A stretch of DNA of 64,000 nt from Gordonia lacunae (GTDB lineage Bacteria; Actinomycetota; Actinomycetes; Mycobacteriales; Mycobacteriaceae): positions 186,001 through 250,000 of the forward strand of contig NZ_NGFO01000002.1 in assembly GCF_002149015.1 (NCBI RefSeq). Reading direction: 5' to 3'. Positions 59,959 to 64,000 of this stretch are shown here, piece by piece (position 1 is the first letter of the stretch; each line of letters begins with the position of its first letter). A program made the translations under genes and the position numbers. The notes beneath the pieces are model-generated. The model was given only the letters and a program-made list of their open reading frames with translations. It was not told where the DNA came from and made no database searches.

Positions 59959-60597
59959 TCAGCTGCTACCGAACATCGACGAACCCGCTCCCGGGGTCAC
60001 ACCAGGACCGGACGGCGGGTACACCTCTGGCTCGCCTATGGTCCCCGCAGCGTCGAAGTCTTCCCGGGTCATGCCCTTGACGCGGCTGAAGTCTGCGTAG
60101 AAAACGATGGCGCCACTGAGATGGACGCCGGTCAGAGTGGCGCCCGTGAGATTGGTCCGGACTAGACGGGTCCTGCCGAAGCGGGCGTCGGTCAGGTTCG
60201 CATTCGTCAGGTTCGAGTCAGTGAAGTAGGTCCCGGAGGCGTCGGCCCTGGTGAAGTTCGCGCCCCAGAGAGAGATGTACTCGAGAGACGCGTCTCGTAG
60301 GGTCGCATCCGTGAAGTTCGGCCGGATCATCGACGTGCGAATGTACGCTCCGGACAGGTCGGCGCCCGTGAAGTCCTTCTCCGGGTCGACGTCAACCCTG
60401 TTGTCGATGATCACGCCGCGGAGGTCGGCATTCGCACACGACGCGCTGGTTCGCAGGCACGAGCTATCGGCCGCGGCAGTCGGCACACCGAACGGAACGG
60501 CGCCGATAGCAAGTGCCGCACCGACGATCGTCGCCGACAAGAGCGCTCTGCCAGGTCGTCGGATTCGGCCGATGGTGCGCGTGAGCAGGCGGGACAT
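59959..60597 (-). CDS. Secreted pentapeptide-repeat protein
   Basis: A 212-residue exported protein. The signal peptide is ALLSATIVGAALAIGAVPFG followed by VPTAAADSS (cleavage about 45). The mature part has pentapeptide repeats of the A(D/N)LXX type: FTGADLSGAYIRTSMIRPNF, ANFTRADASGTYFTDSNLTN and ANLTDARFGRTRLVRTNLTG. This gives a right-handed quadrilateral beta-helix. The ATG at 60597 follows the basic start MSRLLTRTIGRIRRPGRALL. Two cysteines near the mature start (SSCLRTSASCAN) may form a cap disulphide. The function is unknown; related proteins bind gyrase, but secreted ones do not. Confidence 0.82.
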   Translation of the reverse strand: MSRLLTRTIGRIRRPGRALLSATIVGAALAIGAVPFGVPTAAADSSCLRTSASCANADLRGVIIDNRVDVDPEKDFTGADLSGAYIRTSMIRPNFTDATLRDASLEYISLWGANFTRADASGTYFTDSNLTNANLTDARFGRTRLVRTNLTGATLTGVHLSGAIVFYADFSRVKGMTREDFDAAGTIGEPEVYPPSGPGVTPGAGSSMFGSS

Positions 60598-60713
60598 TCG
60601 TTTCCCCTCGTCGATGTGCGGCTTCCCGACCGTGCGGAAGACGCTCCGCCTCAACACAGTCAACCATCAGCCGTCGCGTGCGTCCTGGTAACCGAGGCCA
60701 TCTACCCTGTCCC

Positions 60714-62369
60714 TCAGAACGGTGGTGGGTTGGCGGCGTTCCACGCGTCGATTTTTCGGCGGTGGGTGGTGGTGCGGGTGGTTCGCTGGTCGGCGAGGTG
60801 GCTGCGTGCGGGGTGGTCGGGTGGGCGGCCGGGTACGAGGTAGCCGAACAGGTCGCGGCCGCTGAAGGCGTTGCCGATGAAGGTGTGCCCGGTCGGGGAC
60901 TGGAACCAGGCGGTCAAGTAGTCGTCCTGGTAGTCGCGCCACATGCCGAAGGTTTTGATGCGGTGGTGAAACCGGCACAACGGTTTGAGGTTGCGTTGCG
61001 TGGTCGTACCACCGGTTGCTGGGGAGTCGTGGTCGAACGGGTGGGTGTGGTCGAGATCCGTCGTCCACACCGGCTGAGTGCAACCGGGAAAGGTGCAGCA
61101 CAACTCACCGCACCGCACCAGCGTCTGGAGTTTGCGGCTCGGCGCGTAGCGTGTTTCGGCTGCAGTGTCAGCGGCCGGGCTGGTGCCGGGTGTGGTGAGG
61201 AAGGAGCGTTGCGCGTCGGCCAGGAGCGAGCGCATGCTGTCGGCGTCGATCAGGCCGTGACCGTCGAGGAAACCGGGATCGTCGTCGAGGCCGAGCAGCG
61301 TCGACAGGTTCACCACGATGTGGAACATCGGCACCGGCCGGTGCGGTCCGGTGTCGGTGACCGGGGCTGGTTCGGATACCGGGGTCGGTTCTGGCGCTGA
61401 GGCCGCCGGTTCGATTGCTGCCGAGCCGGTTTCGCACCCGGGCTCGGTGTCGGTGTCGTTCTCGTCGAGATCGACCACTGGTGGGGGTGCGCATTGTGGG
61501 CAGCGGCAGGCCAGCGTGTCGAGGTGGGCGGCCAGCGCGATCATCGCGTCGGCGCGTCGTTGCCGCTTGTTGCGGGGGTCGTCGGAATGTACGGAGGCGG
61601 CCATCGCGTCGAGTCGGGCGTTGAGTGCGGCGGCGTCGGTGATCGGGAGGCTGCCGCTGATGCGGGACTGGCCGGGTGTGAACCGGTCGGGTGTGATGGT
61701 GATGGCGCGGTCGGCGGTGGCGCGTTCGCGGCGGCGGCGCACCGCGTCGGGGGCGTGTTTGGCGACGATGGCGTCGACCAGGGCGGTGAACCGGGTTGTC
61801 GACATCGGTGGGCGGGCCAGGATCGCTTCGGCGAGATGGGCATCGACGGTCTGCATGTCGGCGTCGGGCACGTAGTCGGTGCGTTTCATGGCGATGGTGA
61901 AGCGGCGCTGGTCGATTCGCCCGCAGGCGACGGTGTTGCCGGTGAGCATGAGTCGGTAGCGCAGGACATCGCCGGTGCGGATGAGGTCGCGGGCTTCGGC
62001 GGCGGTGATCGTCAGTGCCGCACCGAGTTCGGCGGTGGCTTGGTCGAAGCCGTCGGGCCCGCACTCGGTGTAGGGGTCGATCCCGGCGGCGGCCTCGGCG
62101 GCGTGTCGGTGCAGTTCTGCTTCGGAAGAGGCTTGGCCGTCGCGGTTTTCGGTGCGGCGCATGTGGTAGTCGAGTTCACGTTCCTCATGCAGCAGGCTTG
62201 CCGCGGTCAGTAACCGGTAGGAGGCTGCTGACGTGATCGACGCACAGTGGGTGATGACGTCCACCAGCTCGGTTGCGGACAGTTCGACGTCGGAAAGCAC
62301 TGGGGGCAGCGAGGATTCGCAGACAGGCTCCCCGCCCGCAACAGGTGTGGCACCGCCCCCGAACTGCAT
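60714..62369 (-). CDS. DUF222/HNH endonuclease (13E12-type)
   Basis: A 551-residue protein of the DUF222/HNH family common in mycobacteria and relatives. The DUF222 part is residues 40-300 (helical, with AELGAALTITAAEARDLIRT and RFTPGQSRISGSLPITDAAA). The C-terminal HNH nuclease motif shows LCCTFPGCTQPVWTTDLDHT, the conserved N in QRNLKPLCRFHHRIKTF and two further metal cysteines in the GCTQ and LCRF phrases. Between them a Pro/Asp-rich linker contains ACRCPQCAPP, a possible extra metal site. The ATG at 62369 is preferred; the longer frame upstream covers the small gene below. Members often sit in repeated 13E12 elements; no flanking direct repeat was found. Confidence 0.83.
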   Translation of the reverse strand: MQFGGGATPVAGGEPVCESSLPPVLSDVELSATELVDVITHCASITSAASYRLLTAASLLHEERELDYHMRRTENRDGQASSEAELHRHAAEAAAGIDPYTECGPDGFDQATAELGAALTITAAEARDLIRTGDVLRYRLMLTGNTVACGRIDQRRFTIAMKRTDYVPDADMQTVDAHLAEAILARPPMSTTRFTALVDAIVAKHAPDAVRRRRERATADRAITITPDRFTPGQSRISGSLPITDAAALNARLDAMAASVHSDDPRNKRQRRADAMIALAAHLDTLACRCPQCAPPPVVDLDENDTDTEPGCETGSAAIEPAASAPEPTPVSEPAPVTDTGPHRPVPMFHIVVNLSTLLGLDDDPGFLDGHGLIDADSMRSLLADAQRSFLTTPGTSPAADTAAETRYAPSRKLQTLVRCGELCCTFPGCTQPVWTTDLDHTHPFDHDSPATGGTTTQRNLKPLCRFHHRIKTFGMWRDYQDDYLTAWFQSPTGHTFIGNAFSGRDLFGYLVPGRPPDHPARSHLADQRTTRTTTHRRKIDAWNAANPPPF

Positions 62370-62430
62370 GACACCAATGTACGACCCACCACCGACAAGA
62401 ATTGCCGATCGCGTCCGAGGGGTCCGAAAC

Positions 62431-62550
62431 TCACTCCAGCACAGGCTCCGACGTGTCGGTCCCGGCCTCCGGCAGTGCACACACCCCGTCGACGCAGACC
62501 GCTGCGTCGTCGTCGCCGATCATCTCGAAGGGCACGAGCGATTCAGACAC
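62431..62550 (-). CDS. 39-residue two-cysteine peptide overlapping frnE
   Basis: A small open frame reading VSESLVPFEMIGDDDAAVCV then DGVCALPEAGTDTSEPVLE, stop. It starts at a GTG inside the last 8 bases of the frnE-like gene, so it is probably translationally coupled. The CVDGVC pair (C-X4-C) suits a metal site or redox role next to a CPWC oxidoreductase. It is missed by length-based gene finding. The function is unknown. Confidence 0.45.
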   Translation of the reverse strand: MSESLVPFEMIGDDDAAVCVDGVCALPEAGTDTSEPVLE

Positions 62551-63202
62551 GGTCGGTCTCCTCTGCGCGGACCCTGTCCAGGGCTTGCGTGAACGTTTCC
62601 GGCGCCTGCGCGCCGGAGACGCCGTACTTCCCGTTGATCACGAAGAACGGCACCCCGCTGATCCCGTACGCGCGGGCCTGGTCGATGTCGGCGGCGACGT
62701 CGGCGGAGTACTCCCCCGACTCGAGCGCGGCGAGGACGGCCTCGCGATCGAGACCGACGTCGGCCGCGAGGTCGGCCAGTTCCTCGGCGCGGCCGACGTG
62801 CCGCCCCTGCTCGAAGTACGCCTGGAACAGGCGCTCGGCCAGTTCCGCCTGTCGGCCATGTGCCTTCGCGAAATGCAGGGCCTCGTGTGCCTTCAGTGTC
62901 TTGGTGTGCTGGAGCCGGTCGAAGTCGTAGTCGAGACCGACGTCGGCGGCGATCCCGCGAACCTGGTCGAGCATCCCCCGGACCTGGTCGGCGGGCATAC
63001 CTTTGTGCCGAACGAGGAAATCGATCTCCGAGCCGTCGAAGTCGACCGGCGTATCCGGCGCGAGCTCGAAGCTGTGGTAAGTCACCTCGACGTCGTCACG
63101 CCCGGCGAACTCCGCGAGTCCCGCCTCGAACTTCCGTTTGCCGATGTAGCACCACGGGCAGGCGATGTCGGACCAGATGTCGACGGTGATGGGAGCGCTC
63201 AT
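62543..63202 (-). CDS. FrnE-like DsbA-family oxidoreductase
   Basis: A 219-residue thioredoxin-fold protein of the FrnE/DsbA group. The redox motif ACPWCYIGKRKFEAGLAEF is at residues 14-32 (C15-P-W-C18), the helical insertion runs about 70-165, and the cis-proline region is GISGVPFFVINGKYGVSGAQ (about 182-200). No signal peptide is present, so it is cytosolic. In Streptomyces FrnE is linked to aromatic polyketide synthesis and in Deinococcus to oxidant tolerance. The start ATG at 63202 precedes SAPITVDIWSD. The HxlR gene lies just upstream on the same strand. Confidence 0.88.
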   Translation of the reverse strand: MSAPITVDIWSDIACPWCYIGKRKFEAGLAEFAGRDDVEVTYHSFELAPDTPVDFDGSEIDFLVRHKGMPADQVRGMLDQVRGIAADVGLDYDFDRLQHTKTLKAHEALHFAKAHGRQAELAERLFQAYFEQGRHVGRAEELADLAADVGLDREAVLAALESGEYSADVAADIDQARAYGISGVPFFVINGKYGVSGAQAPETFTQALDRVRAEETDRV

Positions 63203-63256
63203 GGCCGTCTCAACACCTCGCGGATCGCAAACGTTCCCGACAACCACCCAGCCGGG

Positions 63257-63655
63257 TCAGTCAGCCGCCCCGGGCGCGGGCGCGTCGAGCAGGACGTCGA
63301 GATGCGCGCGCGACCAGTCACACAGGCCGTGGACCGTCGTGACGAGATCCCGACCGGCGTCCGTCAGGGTGTAGTCCACCCGCGGGTTCGCGCTGCGATG
63401 GTCATGCCGGTGGATCAGTCCGTGCGCCTCGAGGTCGCGCAGCGTCTGGGTGAGCACCTTGTCGCTGACCGTCCCGATCGACCGCCTCAGCTCGCGGAAC
63501 CGGCGGGGACGTCGTCCGACCTCCTCCAGGACGGTCAGACCCCACTTCGTCGACACGACGGCGAAGACCGATCGCGCGAGCTGCCGAGCGCGCTCGTCGA
63601 CCCCGGACGACGGCGCGGCGTCCCCGCTCACCTCGAAGTGCGTACTGCCGCTCAT
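63257..63655 (-). CDS. HxlR-family transcriptional regulator
   Basis: A 132-residue winged-helix regulator. The HxlR core is at about 35-100: FAVVSTKWGLTVLEEVGRRP, FRELRRSIGTVSDKVLTQTL, HRSANPRVDYTLTDAGRDLV. It has only one block of sensing and no cysteine near the wing, so it probably does not sense electrophiles by thiol. It is upstream of frnE on the same strand and 26 bases from the divergent VOC gene, which it may control. Confidence 0.87.
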   Translation of the reverse strand: MSGSTHFEVSGDAAPSSGVDERARQLARSVFAVVSTKWGLTVLEEVGRRPRRFRELRRSIGTVSDKVLTQTLRDLEAHGLIHRHDHRSANPRVDYTLTDAGRDLVTTVHGLCDWSRAHLDVLLDAPAPGAAD

Positions 63656-63681
63656 CCGCCTGCGCTCCTAGCGTGGTGTCG

Positions 63682-64000
63682 ATGCGAGTGCTGAAGACCT
63701 ATGCCAGAGTATTCGTCGCCGACCTCGACGAGTCGCTACCGCTGTACGAGACGCTCGTCGGCGCATCGGCCGATCTGCGGTTCGCCTTCGAGAGGGCCGA
63801 ACTCGCCGCCGTCGGCGACTTCCTCCTCATCGCCGGAGCCGACGACGATGTCGCGCCCTACCGATCCACCGTCGGCCCGGTCATCGTCGACGATCTCGAC
63901 GGTCTCATCGCGATGGTCGCCGGTCCGTCCGGGGCCGAGGTGATCGGCGAATCCGAGAGTGCGACAGGCCGGTTCGCCTACGTCCGCCATCCCGACGGCG
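63682..64000 (+). CDS. VOC/glyoxalase-like protein, N-terminal part
   Basis: The first 106 residues are visible and the gene runs off the right edge. It begins MRVLKTYARVFVADLDESLP, with the beta-alpha-beta-beta-beta pattern of the vicinal-oxygen-chelate fold (LPLYETLVGASADLRFAF, AELAAVGDFLLIAGA) and YRSTVGPVIVDDLDGLIAMV for the second module. Metal ligands would lie near each module start, but they cannot be confirmed from the partial sequence. It is divergent from the HxlR regulator. Confidence 0.75.
   Translation, partial: MRVLKTYARVFVADLDESLPLYETLVGASADLRFAFERAELAAVGDFLLIAGADDDVAPYRSTVGPVIVDDLDGLIAMVAGPSGAEVIGESESATGRFAYVRHPDG

Noticed and set aside
1..64000. tRNA, rRNA, insertion sequence or prophage genes
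   Set aside because: None was recognised; no transposase, integrase or phage structural motif appears in any frame I judged real.

Overview
The window is one continuous, very GC-rich actinobacterial chromosome segment with densely packed genes, frequent GTG starts and many 4-base ATGA or TGATG overlaps. A secreted Ag85-type esterase, a MptpB-like phosphatase, two heparin-binding haemagglutinin (HbhA) paralogues, isocitrate lyase with a RamB-type regulator, and DUF222/HNH (13E12-type) proteins point to a mycolic-acid-containing member of the Mycobacteriales. Gordonia is my best guess; the genus is inference. I see no rRNA, tRNA, CRISPR array, insertion sequence or prophage.

Bases 1-26.8 kb are a core block whose gene content I recognise from Mycobacterium tuberculosis Rv0462-Rv0482: a Pro-rich membrane protein, nitrilase-family hydrolase, methyltransferase, two DUF2505 proteins and murB; then an alpha/beta hydrolase and a MerR regulator; then DUF2516, hbhA, an XRE regulator, a DUF445 protein and a TetR regulator; an SDR-PPK2 pair; a benzoate-type transporter with a divergent XRE-cupin regulator; a second hbhA; fadB2, aceA, a lipoprotein and ramB; a secreted lipase; a MaoC hydratase, an AhpD-like protein, a methyltransferase, a DNA glycosylase and lpd. 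The theme is cell envelope plus acetate, fatty-acid and glyoxylate metabolism. The murB-nitrilase part appears inverted relative to the rest when compared with M. tuberculosis.

Bases 26.8-46 kb are accessory: a TetR regulator with a near-perfect palindrome and an old-yellow-enzyme-type oxidoreductase, a DinB protein, a beta-lactamase-like lipoprotein and an S9 peptidase. Next comes an unusual chaperone-like locus (33.06-38.33 kb): a GrpE-like gene divergent from a lid-less Hsp70, followed by a 706-residue protein with fibronectin-III-like domains and a Pro-rich TerD protein. A cyclase and a ThDP enzyme, a membrane protein, a second PPK2, small lipid-binding-fold and secreted proteins, and a TetR/thioesterase pair follow.

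Bases 46-53.8 kb form a complete nickel urease operon on the minus strand in the order urea-binding lipoprotein, fused ureAB, ureC, ureG, ureD, ureE, ureF. A divergent LuxR-type regulator and a GlnR-like box lie at its head, so urea capture, hydrolysis and nickel insertion are encoded together. Permease and ATPase genes for urea import are absent from the window.

Bases 53.8-64 kb hold a GH3 glycosidase, a secreted repeat protein, a tyrosine phosphatase, the Ag85-like esterase, a PDG-EVE-type fusion, a secreted pentapeptide-repeat protein, a DUF222-HNH nuclease, a 39-residue two-cysteine peptide overlapping a FrnE/DsbA gene, an HxlR regulator and the start of a VOC protein.
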